Made by a program: the position numbers and the translations under genes. The notes under the pieces are model-generated. The model ran no database searches. It was not told where the DNA came from and worked only from the letters and a program-made list of their open reading frames with translations. A DNA stretch of 64,000 nucleotides from Prinsepia uniflora (taxonomy: Eukaryota > Streptophyta > Magnoliopsida > Rosales > Rosaceae): assembly GCA_032719365.1 (NCBI GenBank), contig CM064876.1, forward strand, positions 58,151,864 to 58,215,863, given 5' to 3'. Position 1 is the first letter of the stretch; each line of letters starts with the position of its first letter. Positions 20,326 to 32,552 of the stretch are shown here, in pieces.

Positions 20326-22198
20326 CCTAATCTAAGCCTTAAAACCTGATCCATGTTTTCCTCTAAACATCATCATTTCCTACATCATCATTTCTCCTTC
20401 ATCATTTCTTCCATCATCCTTTTATTTTTCTTGTTTCCCTTTGAACCGTGAGCAGCACAAGAACAGAGTGTGTGAGCTGGGGGAATTGGGTTCCTTCCAC
20501 AGCTGAAATTGAGGGGCTTGAGTGATTGAAGGGACTGGGATAGCAAAGGAAACACGAGGGATTGAGGGAGAGCTGGAAATCGAAAAAAAATTGAAAATTA
20601 GAAAATTGGGGGGAAAATTCGAATACTGGGAGTTGGACCGTGAGGATCAAATTGGAGCTCACATTCATCTTTCTGGGATTCCTACGATCATATCCATCGA
20701 AAGAACGAAGGGAATTGGCCACTGTTTGGCTCTGAACGAGATTGGTAACAGAGGAAGAAAATCGAGCTTGAGTCGTGATCATTGTGTGATCAAACGACGA
20801 AATTGAAGTGGGGAAATAATTGCTCATGGTCCGTTGATGCTTCTGGGTTCATCAATTGGAAGAAATCTGTGGCCATTGTGGAAGTTCCAAGATTGCACAG
20901 TACCCGGGTGTTCTTGGTGTTCATCATCAAATCGATGGGTTTTAGGTAAGTGATCGTGTAATTGAGGTTGTAGACCTGTAATTGAACTTAAAACAAAACT
21001 AACTGGATGTTCAATTGAAGTAATTAGGGTCGAATTGATGGACATTGAACCGGGTCATCTCGCGGGCTAATTGGACCCATTTATCAGACAAACGGGTTAG
21101 GACGATGACACTGTAGCAGGCGCGTGGGTTTCACGCGCAGCCATTCACCGCGGCGTGTGACGGCGCGTGGGCACGAATCTCGAGGTGAGGTCAACATGAC
21201 TTCTGTCTTATTTAATGTAACAAACATTTTGGGATTGATTTCGTATCGATCGGACACCGTCTCGATATTGTTCGGGATGTCCGAAGGTTTTAAATCAAGT
21301 TTAAAATTAGTTAAAAATTCGGGAAAATTACGGGACTTTGATAGGATGTTAATGAAGAGGTTAGTGGCCCTCTAATGTGAATTGGACAGGATTGGGAGTC
21401 CCGGTGATAATGGCGTGGCCTGGGAGGGCCGATGCATGCGTATCGAGGCACACTGTTAAACGGTCTGTGAGTGGACTTTGGTTTTATAAATCTTATGCAT
21501 GCTTAAATGTGTTATATGTTTTACATACGTGATTTCTATGATGGTGATTGTGAGTATTGATTTCGGGTATGTTGCAGGTATTTCGAGGTATTTTCCGTAT
21601 TTCACGTATTTCGAGGTTAACGGTTTTATTGTGGTGTTATGTGCTTATGGGTTAATGGCTTAATAAATAATGTGATAAAAAGGGTTTTGGAATTGGAAAG
21701 ATGAACTCGGGCTTGAGGCCCAATTATTTTGGAATCCTCGGACTTGGAGTCCATTTGTGTTAATGAAATCGGGACAGGGGCCCAGTTGTTTATGAAAACG
21801 GGCTAAGACCTATTCGAGTGATATTATTTTACGAATTCAGGCCGTGGGCCCAGTGGTTTATAAAATCGGGTCGCCCAGTGGTTTACAAAATCAGTCATGG
21901 GGCCCAGTTGGGTTATAAATGTGATTTCGGGTCTGGGACCTTATGTTTAATAAATGTGATTTCGGGTCAGGGACCCTACATGGAATTGTGATATTTTATG
22001 GAGATTTTGGGCAAGGGCCTATTGTAATGTTGTGAAATGATTTAATAAAACTGTTTTCCATATACCATCTAGACACAAGGATATATGATGGTCTCCTCCA
22101 GATGTCTGGGACACTGGGGAAGTCACGGTGCATTGCCTGCGAAGGGTCATTGTACGAAGCAGCCGGACCGTATGATGACTCAGGAGCAGGATTGCTAT

Positions 22199-22360
22199 GA
22201 TTGATGTCAGGGACGTCAGACATCTGTGATGTCAGAGATATGGACCCGGAGAGACCCTGGGCAGCACGCGTCGCTTATTATACCGTGAGATATGACGTCA
22301 GGGACGTCAAGCGTCTGGGACGCTAAGCATCTGGGACGCTAAGCATCTGGGATGCTGGTG
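22199..22360. promoter_or_regulatory. TGACGTC-rich repeat block in LTR A
   Basis: Repeated 'gacgtcagggacgtca' and 'gggacgctaagcatct' units. GACGTC-type cores are bZIP (C-box/CRE-like) sites in plants; a role here is inference. The B LTRs carry the same block. Confidence 0.5.
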
Positions 22361-22942
22361 ATGGTAATGGTAAATATGGATTAATGAACTTATGAAATGG
22401 CTTTTCGGTTGGATTTGTGTTTATGTGATAAAAATGGATTATTGGTTATGTTATGGTATTTCGGGTCGGGGACCCTAAATGGTTTTGGATTTATGTTTAT
22501 GGTTTTGGACGGTGGCCCACATGGTTTTAATATGTCTGGTAGGGGTATTCCACAGTTTTGGGCTGAGTTCCCACACTTGGTTCTAAGTTAACGGTTTTTG
22601 GGCTAAGGCCCTAATGGCTTGGTTGAACAAACGTTTTGGTTACTGGTTTTCGTGGCATGCATACGTTTCTATTGGATTGCATAAATGTCTTATAACTGTG
22701 TTTACTAAACTTAATGATTTTCGTCCACTCACAGCTTTTGGTTTTTAATGCCCTTCAGGTTGATCACGGATGCGACTGCAGCAGAGACTGGGACATTGCA
22801 CGCCTCCTCCATCGATCCTTGCGCACTCTGGAAGCCCCGTTTGGGCAGTAAATTTTGGTTATCCCTTGTCTGACACCCCTTGTTAGATGGGAGCAGGGCA
22901 CATTCCACGGTAATCCCGGGGGGATTGGGATGGGTCCTGTCA

Positions 22943-22958
22943 ACTTGGTATCAGAGCT
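22943..22958 (+). other. primer-binding site of A
   Basis: TGGTATCAGAGC at 22946-22957, the standard complement of the initiator-methionine tRNA 3' end, three bases inside the LTR. Confidence 0.93.
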
Positions 22959-25016
22959 AGGTTTGCTCTTTTTGTGCGCGCAGGTCGAGGGTGTGATGTC
23001 TCTTGGGGCTGCAGTTCGTCATCAACCTGATAGATAGTTTTTGGGTTTTAATCGTTGATAGAGTGTGTTTGGACCGATACGCCGTGCGTTAATGTGATTC
23101 GACCCAAGTGGGGTTGATTGTGATGAACTGGTATTTTGGGACCGTCGGTTCGGTCATGTGATATTGGATTGTTGTGCTGCTAGGTGCAGCCAGGTTCGGG
23201 GAACCTCATTTGAGTAATGGTCTAAAATGTGAACCCTAGTGGTGGTTGCTCGTGTGAGGGATGTTGGTACATCGGAGTTAGCCGATGTCCTTAGTGGTGG
23301 AACCCACATTGAATTGATGGTAGGTTTGGATTTGACGTCTATACGATGTCTAGACCGCGGGGTCGGTCAGGTTGTGAATTTTATATTACGGAGAGCTGTT
23401 TGGTTCGGTCGAACCATAGGGTGTGATTGTGGAACCCTAGTATATGTTGGATTAAAAAGGTAAACCTTAATTGTGACTAGTGGATGAGAACTTGTGCTGC
23501 GATGAGCGGCTGAGGTCGTGGATGACCATGTGGATGACTCTAGTGAGTCTAGTCGGAACTATGGGATTCGATCTATGGATACTGTTCTGAGATAAATTAT
23601 GGAATCCCGAGTTAGACCGGGTATTAGTGCGATGTGTAGATACGGATCTCGATAGCAATGACCGTTGGTCGGTAGTCATGTGGAGATGACTGGCTATCGA
23701 GGGTATTTTGTGTGGTTACAATACTTGGGGATCAGGGGACCTTCAGGGAACGTTCATTATCCTGATGTGGATTGTCAGAATGGTGGTACCCATAGTTGTG
23801 GGGTACGAGTAGAGGCTCAGATCGTCGTTCGGTATGAGCGGAGATCCAGAGTTGTCCGATTTGCACACGGTGTGCAAGTATGGATGGCTGAATATTGGTG
23901 CTGGTGTGTTGATGCTAGTATGGATGCCTACGCGCTGATACTAGTGTTGATGATTGTGTGTTGGTGCTGGTACTAGCGCTGGTGCTAGTGTCGGTGATTG
24001 TGTTGACGACGAGCCACGAGTTGGGGTGTGACTCCGTCATGATGGACATATGTTCGGTCTTTGAGATTCGGTAGTGGTTGAGTGATGGACTGGATGGGAT
24101 CCAGCAGAGATTGTGATATGTTGGGATAAGTCCCAACAGTGATGAGATGACAAGTAATGAGTTTATAAAAGGTACAATTGAGACTTGAGGAATCTTGGGA
24201 TGACGTCCCCTACGTCATGAAAATTAGTGGATTTGGGGAGTTGTGGGCAACTCCGAGGTTAGTGTGATTGTATGTTTCTAATATCTCCAGAAAGGACAAG
24301 GAAATGATTGGAATTGGAAGAGACGAGGAAAACCATTGGTGGTATAGATATGGGGATTGGTAATTGAGAACTTGGAAAACCGAGTGTTGAACCCGTGAAG
24401 GTTGGGATGTGCGAACGAAACAATAACGGATTGATTGTGGACACGTGGTTGTCCAAGTGAGTTGGGGATGCAGGAAGTCCAGTGGTTGGATTTGACATCT
24501 CGTTGGGAGTAGGTCTGCTTCCAACATGGTTGGAACCTTAGTTTCGAGGAGAGTTGTAATTGTGGGACGAGATGAGTGCTCGTTTCCGCATTGGTGATAG
24601 GTATTTTGGAGTTCTTGTTTTCTGCCCTGGCAGACGTTGATTGTAGTTACCAGTACGTTGAGCGTGTATTGGTTGGTGGGCCCATGCGTGTTTTTGGGTC
24701 ATTAGGAGGAGCTACGTATTCGAAATTAGGTAAACGAGATTTCTCATTTTCTTCTTAGTGGCAGACGATGTTGGGTTACATGGCGTGGTGAGTGCAGCGA
24801 GTTTTGTTTGCATCCACGTAGGATGAGTATTGACGTCATCATTTTGGATCATCCTTGGTTTTCCTAGGTGGAATGACAAGGATCGATACGAACTTGGGTA
24901 TGTGAGTCGTAAATGACGGGGTTGAACTTCTTTTCGAAGTGGAGCCCGTATGGTATTTTACTCGAGTGAGTAGGTTTCCGACTGGTCGGATTTTGTCAAC
25001 CTTGGACGTGTGGAGG
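22959..25016 (+). other. internal region of A (PBS side)
   Basis: Colinear with B 36247-34195 read on the minus strand: 'tgatgtctc..gggctgca', 'gtggaaccctagt', 'actagcgctggtgctagtgtcgg', 'tttctgccctggcagacgttga' and 'ggtggaatgacaaggatcgatacg'. No gag frame, no zinc knuckle and no protease motif. The longest frames (about 75-105 codons) lack homologous counterparts in the same phase in B. Non-coding or badly decayed. Confidence 0.75.
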
Positions 25017-25352
25017 TTTCCGACCCGTCGGTACCGATCCTACGACATCGTGAAGACAATCCCAACTAACTATCTCACGATCAAAATCTATAAGAATACG
25101 TTTATCCCTTTGTAGGGTCCCACACTGTCATCCACGACAGAACTATGGCAACCCCGGCATCGAATGCCGAACCAAGACGTTCCACGATCCAATCCTACTA
25201 ACTATCGTATCGGCACCCCAACTATCAGGTTGATCACGAACTGTAGCCCATTGAGATATCACATCCTCGACCTGTGTACATACTCCAAGAGCTCCGCGGT
25301 TGCTCGAATAGAGACAACCCCGTTCTGATAAGCATCCTATGAGCAATCCTAT
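25017..25352 (-). other. internal region of C, 5' part
   Basis: Runs on the minus strand from the primer site into about 120 bases that match B near its primer site (ctcaatgggctacagttcgtgatcaacctgatag), then about 200 bases with no relative elsewhere in the window. The edge with A is approximate: 'ggtttccgac..gtcgg' occurs on both sides of the junction (24973 and 25015). Confidence 0.6.
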
Positions 25353-25367
25353 GCTCTGATACCACGC
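25353..25367 (-). other. primer-binding site of C
   Basis: Minus strand GCGTGGTATCAGAGC: an initiator-Met match (TGGTATCAGAGC) directly next to the 5' LTR. Confidence 0.9.
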
Positions 25368-28357
25368 TGACATGACCTGTCCCAATCCCCCCGGATTAGT
25401 GCGGGATGACCTTGCTCCCGTCTGACACGAAGTGTCAGACAAGGGATATTTCCTACCTTTGCCCTCCCGGGCTATCAGAGTACGCCAGGATCCGGAGGAG
25501 GTATGTGATATCTCGGTCTCTGCTACAGTCCACAATCTGATGTCAACCTGAAGGGCAGTCAAAACATTAAAAGCTGTGAGTGGACAAAAATAAAGAGTTT
25601 ATAAAACATTTCATAAGAAGACATTTGTACCCTCCACTAAAAAGCATGCATGCATTCGAAAACCATTTATCCAGAAAAACCATAATGAAATCAAATACAC
25701 GGGCCACTGCCCAAATCCATAAGGGACTCAGCTCAAATCATAAGAAACTAACCATACGGGCTCCGTGACTACACGTGCTACCCTGGTCTCAATCCGAGTC
25801 TTCTCAAAGTCAAGATCAATGTCCGCAGACCACTAACCCTACCCGAGGTAATAGTAATCATAGCCTTCCTGAGAGTAAAGAACCCAACTAGGGGGTGACT
25901 CCACTCAGTCGGTGCTCCGTGACTACTCCGTGGTCCACACAGGCCAACGACCCTCCCCGGAGGAGATAATAGAAGTAAAGGAAGGTATATGAATACATAT
26001 ATATATACATAACATAAACGTTCATGCCCGGTTCCCTTGAACCGTCATGATCCATAACATCCATAACAAGGGTTCATGCCGGTTCCCATAAACCGTCATG
26101 TACCATAATGACCTGACAAGGGTTCATGCCGGTTCCCATAAACCGTCATAAACCACAATAACCTTTCCAAAGTTCATGCCGGTTCCCATAAAACTTCATG
26201 AACTTGGAAATCCATCTAGGGTCCATGACCCGAAATCATCAGTGTCAAACAACTGGGTCTCGTGCCCGAACATATGACTCAACTGGGCACCGTGCTCGAT
26301 ATCTAAGGGTCAGTCACGACTCCGATCATAGTGATGCATGCAACCATCCATCCAGGACCGCCCTCAATCCTGGTATGTCGCCGTGAACGTATAAACCGAC
26401 GCGACCACCACAAGATCATGGTGCACTCATCACCGATCGATATCCTGAATCGTCAGCACTCCGAAGTCGAGCCTTCCCAGGCTGCCCGACAACGAATCGT
26501 CCATTGTGACCTCACCGGAAGGAACACATCTCAATCTGGAGGCGAGCGTCGTATCATTGATCACCGTGCACAAAGCACCCGTCGTGACCACGATTTAGAC
26601 CCGAAGGTCGTAAATAGCGTCATATGCCCGAGACAAAACCAAATGGGTCTCATACCCGAGTTTAACTTTTTAGAAATCCAAAACCTTTTCATTTAGAACA
26701 ATAAAGACATACAGACCCATATAGGCACCATATAGGGCCGAAACCTCAAAATACGTGCCTATATGTAACCACATACAAATGCACCCATAGCATCACAAAC
26801 AAGCATTTAAAACATATAATAAATATTTTTGCATGCACCAATTTAGAAAACAAGGTCCACTCACAGACCGTCCGAGCTACCGTCTCGATTTGTGTGCCAT
26901 ACGGCTTCCCGAGCCGATCACCATCACCGGGACTCCCGAACCTGTCCAAATCGTAATAGAAGGTTACTAACTACTTAATTAACCTCCTACCAAAGCCCCG
27001 TAATTTTCCCGATTTTCTAACTATTTTTAAACTCGAACCTAAACCTTCCGATGCCCCGAAACATATCGAGATGGTGTCCGATCGACTCGAAACCAGTCCC
27101 AAAATTTTCGTTACATTGAATAGATGATTTCGAATGTTGGAACCATCCCAAAAATCTCCCCCACGCGCCCGCACGCGCTGCCTGAAGTGGCTGCGCGTGG
27201 GCCTTACGCGCCAGTTACAGTACCGTCTTCAACCTCTCGACGGCCGGTCTGAACCGGCCGGTTCGGTCAGTTCCTGCAACTGGACCGGCGTGACCGGTCC
27301 AGGGTCCTACAATCCTCATTTCTCATCCGTTTTCTTCCATTTTAATCCCTAAATTCCGATTTTCAAGTTTCCTATCTAACCCAATTAACCAAAACTCCTA
27401 AAACCTTCGAAATCCGACCGGTTCAATTGAACCCCTCACGGTTCGAATATCCAAAACCTTCCCCAGGCTTCCTCGACTTCTAACCACCCTCAAAACCTTC
27501 CTAACAACGTCCTAGCAACCTATTTAACTCATTAAAACCGTCCAAATCTACCCATAACAATTAAAACTGAAAATGGATTAAAATCAGTTAAACCGATACC
27601 TGCACGGGTTTTGGGCCTCCGCCGTGCACGGCAGCGCCGTCCTGGCCGGCCACCACGTCCTTAGCATCCTCCTCATCTCTGGTCTCCCACTGATGATCAT
27701 AGGGTAAGGGTTTGGGTTGGTTTGAATGGTTGGGTGAGATCGGGAAAATGTTTTGGGAATGAAGGAAAATAGATCGATGAAGATGATATGCATGAAGGCA
27801 TAAGGATAGCCTGTGGATGGGTGACACTTGTCACTCATCCATTGGGCAGAAGATAAATGTCTGGGGCCCACTAAGTCCAAAAGTGAACTCGCCTCGTAAT
27901 TCGTGCAATAGTGCACTCGAACTTCCGTGAATCGTAATTTCGCTGTCGAACGTCCGAATTCGACATGCCGCCTGTCTATGGATTTGTATCGTCCTTATCT
28001 ACGTAACGGTCTTCGACCCTTGGCCATCGGACCTCTCGGTCAAAAAGTCAACATTTGACCCCCTTTAACCAAAATTACCAAAATGCCCCTTAACTTCCGA
28101 ACGTCATAACTTCCTCTTCGAACGTCGGAATTAAACGTGCCACCTGTCTATGAACTCGTGACGTCACGAACTACGTCACGGTCATCGGTCAAAGTCCATT
28201 TGACCATCCGATCAAAAGGTCAACGTTTTGCCCACGCTCAGGGGCAAAACGGTCATTTCGCATCGTTCGTCCGATTTCGCTCTACTAATCACGGATTAGC
28301 CTCACTAATCGTGATTAGTCACTAATTTAATCATGGAATTTGGGACAGGTCGTTACA
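25368..28357 (-). repeat. 5' LTR of C
   Basis: 2990 bases, paired with 15493-18558. It keeps the tandem array (26030-26215), the inverted motifs (25574, 26855) and the palindrome (27815). About 105 bases near 25760 are deleted compared with the partner. Confidence 0.92.
27815..27840. promoter_or_regulatory. 26-base LTR palindrome (C, 5' LTR)
   Basis: GGATGGGTGACA, CT, TGTCACTCATCC: a single G:T-type mismatch between the arms, at the position where the 3' LTR copy is symmetric. Confidence 0.55.
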
Positions 28358-28362
28358 CAGAA

Positions 28363-28577
28363 GGCTTAAATGCTTCGATGACGAAGGCTTGAATGCTTCG
28401 CAGGGCGAAGGCTTGGATGCTTCGATGACGAAGGCTTAGGTGCTTCGCATGGCGAAGGCTTAGATGCTTCGTAGGGCGAAGGCTTGAATGCTTCGATGAC
28501 GAAGGCATGGATGCTTCGATGACGAAGGCTTAGGTACTTCGCATGGCAAAGGCTTGGATGCTTCGATGACGAAGGCT
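28363..28577. repeat. CTTCG hairpin tandem array, about 9 units (I2)
   Basis: Same unit and same two loop classes (ATGA; CAGGG/CATGG/TAGGG) as 6829-7157. The C insertion lies at its left edge: 'gactcagaa' stops at 15492 and 'ggcttaaatgcttcg' follows the CAGAA duplication at 28363. Confidence 0.9.
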
Positions 28578-28732
28578 TTTTACACTAGAGGGAATAAGCT
28601 TTGAAAATTGTACATGGTAAACAAATCAATTTTTCAATTTTATTTCATTGATACTTGAATTTAGAAGACAACTTGAAAAGCAAAATTGAAAAGCTCCATA
28701 GAATTTTATGTCTCTCTAATGTTGACTTGCGT
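28578..28732 (-). other. short 3' flank of gag in I2
   Basis: Counterpart of 7158-7312, near-identical; nothing coding. Confidence 0.5.
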
Positions 28733-29846
28733 CTAGTTGATGCGGATCACCTTTGACGCTGGTTCGTTTGGCTCTTTATTCTCCATGTGATTTACAGTCT
28801 TCTTCTTGATGTAGTCTGTACAATGCCCCTCCTTCAGGAGATTTCGGAGATATCTTTCGAAAGATATACATGTGCTTATATTGTGCCCATAACATTCATG
28901 ATAGGCGCACCATTTGGTTTTATCAACATTCTCTTGATTGCTTTTGACTGGCTCCAGCTTCTTAAACCATGGCTTTTTCTTAATTTCATTGTGGATATGA
29001 TGGACGGGTAAAGAGAGCTGCAAGTTAGGCTTCCCCATAACTGGCGTTTGGGAGTGTTGCCCCGCCTTACGCTTGTTGAGCTTTCCAGTTGCAAACTTTC
29101 CTGAGTATGAGCGGCGCTCTTCTCGTCCTCCCAACTTGCATGTCGCTCTACCAGCGAAAGTATTTTGGAAAGACTTCGTGCATTGCTCATGACGATGTCC
29201 CCGTAAAGCTGGCTGTCTCGAGGGAGTCATTGCTTGAATGCCATTGCTACAACAAGGTCATTACAGCCGATAATGCGAGACTTCTCCTCACAAAATCTCC
29301 GTATGTATTGTCACAGAGTGTCTTTTGCTCTCTTTCGGACATAGAAAAGTTGGCCATCTTTCACCTCGATTGTCCGAAGTTGTGCGTATTCCTTCACAAA
29401 TGCCAGGGCCAACTCTTCGAAGGACTTAATCGACCTCGGGGGGAGATGATTGAACCAAGTCATGGCTTGGCCGTGAAGGGAAGCTTGAAAAACTTTGCAC
29501 ATGAGAGCATAGTTAGACCTGTGGGGGATCATGACTCCTCGGTAATAATCTATGTGTTTTACCGGGTCGGAGGTTCCTTTGAATGGAGTGAAGTTTGGCG
29601 TAACGAACCTCTGGGGGAATGGCTCCTCCTCAATTTCACTTATAAAGGGCATAGAGAACCGTATCTGGCGATGTAGATCGTCCTCTAGATCGCCACCTTG
29701 TTGAGCTCGAAGGTGCGTGTCCAGCATTTTTTGAACATCATTAGCCCGTAACGCTCCTTGCTGAGGCGATGAGTCCCTTTTTGCTAATCGTCGAGAACCT
29801 CTTTGAGCTCCTCCCCCTGATCTCTGGGTTCGTGCAGGGGAGTAGG
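28733..29846 (-). pseudogene. gag: gag of I2, capsid and knuckle part
   Basis: C-terminal two thirds of the I2 gag, cut at 29846 by element B. The frame reading 29846-29311 holds A-N-D-V-Q-K-M-L-D, F-T-P-F-K-G-T-S-D-P and A-M-T-W-F-N-H-L-P, then stops after A-K-D-T-L where I1 continues with R-Q-Y. A second frame, 29230-28733, holds the K-L-N-K-R-K-A-G-Q linker and the same C-A-Y-H-E-C-Y-G-H-N-I-S-T-C knuckle, ending K-V-I-R-I-N. About 70 bases present in I1 at 7683-7735 are deleted at 29100. The N-terminal part resumes at 39503-40273. Not functional. Confidence 0.88.
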
Positions 29847-30153
29847 TGACAGGACCCATCCCAATCCCCCCGGGATTACCATGGAATGTGCCCTGCTCCC
29901 GTCCAACAAGGGGTGTCAGACAAAGGATGACCAAGAGCCACTGCCCAAACAGGGCATCCAGAGTGCGCAAGGATCGATGGAGGAGGTGTGCAATGTCCCA
30001 GTCCCTGCTGCAATCGCATCCGTAATCAACCTGAAGGGCATTAAAACCAAAAGCTGTGAGTGGACAAAAACCAATAAGTTTACCAAATACATTTATAAGA
30101 CATTTATGCCCTCCAATAAAAACGTATGCATGCCACCAAAAACCAGTAACCAA
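29311..30153 (-). other. chimeric open frame: LTR of B fused to I2 gag
   Basis: An uninterrupted 280-codon minus-strand frame begins within the 3' end of the B LTR (30153), crosses the insertion junction at 29847 and continues in the native gag phase through the capsid core to 29311. About 102 residues come from LTR sequence, the rest from gag. B reads outward into gag on the same strand, so transcription from the B 3' LTR could in principle include it. Protein production is speculative. Confidence 0.5.
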
Positions 30154-30429
30154 AACGTTTGCTCAACCGAGCCATTAGGGCCTTAGCCCGAAAACCGTTA
30201 ACCAAAAACCAAGTGTGGGAACTCAGCCCAAAACCGTGGAATACCACCACCATACATATTAAAACCATGTGGGTCACCACCCACGACCATAGATGAACAT
30301 CAATTCAAAAATCCAAAACCATTTAGGGTCCCCGACCCTACATACCATATCATAACTAATAATCCATTTTATTCATTAATCCATATTTTACCATTACCAT
30401 CACAAGCATCCCAGATGCTTAGCGTCCCA

Positions 30430-30545
30430 GACGCTAGACGTCCCTGACGTCATATCTCACGGTTTCATAAGCTACGCGTGCTGCCCGGGGTCTCTCCGGG
30501 TCCATATATCTGACATCCCTGATGTCTGACGTCCCTGACGTCAAT
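30430..30545. promoter_or_regulatory. TGACGTC cluster in LTR B (3')
   Basis: 'gacgtccctgacgtca' occurs twice, with related 'agcgtcccagacgct' and 'agcatcccagatgct' units, each an imperfect inverted repeat. bZIP-type cores; function inferred only. The second LTR has the same block at 36845-36961. Confidence 0.5.
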
Positions 30546-30833
30546 CATAGCAATCCTGCTCCTGAGTCATCATACGGTCCGGCTGCTCCGTATAATGACC
30601 CCTCGCAGGCAATGCACCGTGACTTCCCAGTGTCCCAGACATCTGGAGGAGACCATCATATATCCTTGTATCCAGATGGTATATGGAAAAACAGTTTTAT
30701 TAAATCCTTTTATCACATTATTACCATTGGGCCCTGCCCGAAATTTCCATAAAAACACACAGTTCCATTTAGGGTCCCTGACCCAAAATCACAATTATTA
30801 AATATAGGGTCCCTGACCCGAAATCACCATTAT

Positions 30834-31060
30834 AATCCAATTGGGCCTCATGCCCGATTTTATGAACCATTGGGCCCACGGCCCGAATTCATAAATCAAC
30901 TGGGCCCCTGGCCCGATGACATAACTCAAATGGGTCTCAGCCCGATTTCCTACCAACTGGGCCCCTGGCCCGATATCATTAACCAACTGGGCCCCCGGCC
31001 CGATATTCAAATGGACTCCAAGTCCGAAATTTCCAACATAATTGGGCCTCAAGCCCGAGT
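30834..31060. repeat. GGGCC hairpin tandem array in LTR B (3')
   Basis: Six or more units of about 36-40 bases, each with TGGGCC-N3-GGCCCGA type inverted repeats (ctgggcccctggcccgat; ttgggcccacggcccgaa) separated by 'atataacc'-like AT spacers. The identical array is at 37251-37477. Confidence 0.85.
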
Positions 31061-32552
31061 TCATATTTCCAATTTCAAAACCATTTCATCACATTATATC
31101 CAAGTCATAAATATGGAAAATCCATGTAAAACCGGAAAACCTCGATTTACGTGCAAGCACGTAAATCGCCTCGAAATACGTGAAACCGTACAATTTACCA
31201 ACAACCAAATCAACATCACACAATCACAACCATAATCCATATAAAACATTTAAGCATGCATAGAATTTATAAAACCAAAGTCCACTCACAGACCGTTTTA
31301 ACCGTGTGCCTCGATACGCGTGCCACCGGCCCTCCCGGGCCACACCACTATCACCGGGACTCCCAATCCTGTTCAAATCACATTAGAGGGTCACTAACCT
31401 CATCATTAACATCCTATCAAAGTCCCGTAATTTTCCCGAATTTTTACTTATTTTTAAACTTAATTAAAAACCTTCGGACATCCCGAACACTATCGAGACG
31501 GTGTCCGATCGACCCGAAACCAATTCCAAAATATCCGTTACATTAAATAGGACAGAAGTCATGTTGACCTCACCTCGAGATCCGTGCCCACGCGCCGTCA
31601 CGCGCCGCCGTGAGTGGCTGCGCGTGAAACTCACGCGCCTGCTACAGTGTCACCAGCCCAACCCGTTTGTCTGGTAAACGGGTCCAATTCACCCGCGACA
31701 CAACCCGGTTCCAATCCTGTCAATTCGATCCTAATTCCTTCAATTGATCAATCCATTAGCTTCGTTTTAAGTCCAATTATAAGTCTGTAAACTCAATTAC
31801 ACAAATCCTTACCCAAATTCCCACGATTCGATGATGATCCACGAAGAACACCCGGTCACTGTTCAATCATGGGATTCCTTCAATCTCGATTGATTTCCCT
31901 AAATTGGTTCAACCAGAAGCATCAGTGGACCACGAGGAACAATTCCCCCACATCAATTGCGTCGTTTGATCAGTAAATGATCACGACTCAAGTATGAACA
32001 CCGTCCACTGTGCAACCATGGAGTTTCATCGATCTCAGCCGGTTTCCTTCAATTGATGATCCCAGAAGCATCGTGGGATCATGAGAAATCATTTCCCCAC
32101 AACAATTGAGTCAATCACAGCCCCAAACTCCACGACTCAGCCTCGATTTCTTCCTCTGTCACCAAGCTCGATCAGAGCCAAAACGGCACCAATCCTTCTC
32201 GTTTTTGATGTGGATCGACTCGTCACAACCTCAGGAAGATGTTTGTAACCTCCAATTCGATCATCACAGCCCAATTCCCAGTATTCGAATTTTCCCCCCA
32301 ATTTTCCCGAAATCCAAAATCCAAAATTCAACATCCTCACAACCCCTCGTGTTTCCCCGTTAATTCCCTCATCCTAGTCTCCCATTTTCTCACAAGAACA
32401 GCAGAAGAAGGGAGCCAATTCTCCCTAATCCGAATCCCACATTTTGTGCACGGTTTAGGAACAAAATGGAGAAAATTAGGGGAAATGGTGGATTAGATGA
32501 TGATGATGTAGTAATGATGATGTTTGGAGGGAAACAAGGAGCTGGAAACAAG

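Larger units (their letters stand above)
19792..22942 (+). repeat. 5' LTR of A
   Basis: 3151 bases, TGTAATGACCCGTCCC ... GGGTCCTGTCA. Order: cleft of 'gcaaaatgaccgttttgcccc' and 'gttgactttttg' modules, 'tcatagacaggtggcacg' (19997), a second module, the palindrome at 20300, the AT-rich leader, an 'aggtaagtgatcg' donor-like site (20944), 'ttcacgcgcagcc' (21131), the inverted motif pair 21465/22723 and the end block 'ggttgatcacggatgcgactgcagcagag'. Confidence 0.92.
19792..25016 (+). mobile_element. A: truncated long-LTR element inside C
   Basis: Has a 5' LTR (19792-22942), an initiator-Met primer site and about 2.07 kb of internal sequence colinear with the PBS-side internal region of B. It stops near 25016 without a purine tract or 3' LTR. 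The LTR is of B type (TGACGTCA cluster, GGGCC array), unlike the C LTRs. Its internal break lies only about 14 bases, in B coordinates, from the place where C's own internal sequence stops at 19791. Confidence 0.8.
15493..28357 (-). mobile_element. C: long-LTR gypsy element, interrupted by element A
   Basis: 3' LTR 15493-18558 and 5' LTR 25368-28357 on the minus strand, with the 5-base target duplication CAGAA (15488-15492 and 28358-28362) in the hairpin-array region of I2. A purine tract adjoins the 3' LTR and an initiator-Met primer site adjoins the 5' LTR. The LTRs differ by many substitutions and indels, including about 105 bases missing from the 5' LTR near 25760 and about 40 missing from the 3' LTR near 18425. 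The internal region is split: 18559-19791 and about 25017-25367, with a + strand piece of element A between. No coding frame. Confidence 0.9.

Noticed and set aside
22943..25016. Hidden gag-pol in the internal region of A
   Set aside because: Looked for capsid, zinc knuckle, DTGA protease, YVDD-type RT, RNase H and integrase motifs in all frames and found none.
31256..31546. 96-codon frame repeated exactly at 37673-37963
   Set aside because: Both lie in the two near-identical LTRs of B. Conservation reflects recent insertion, not selection.
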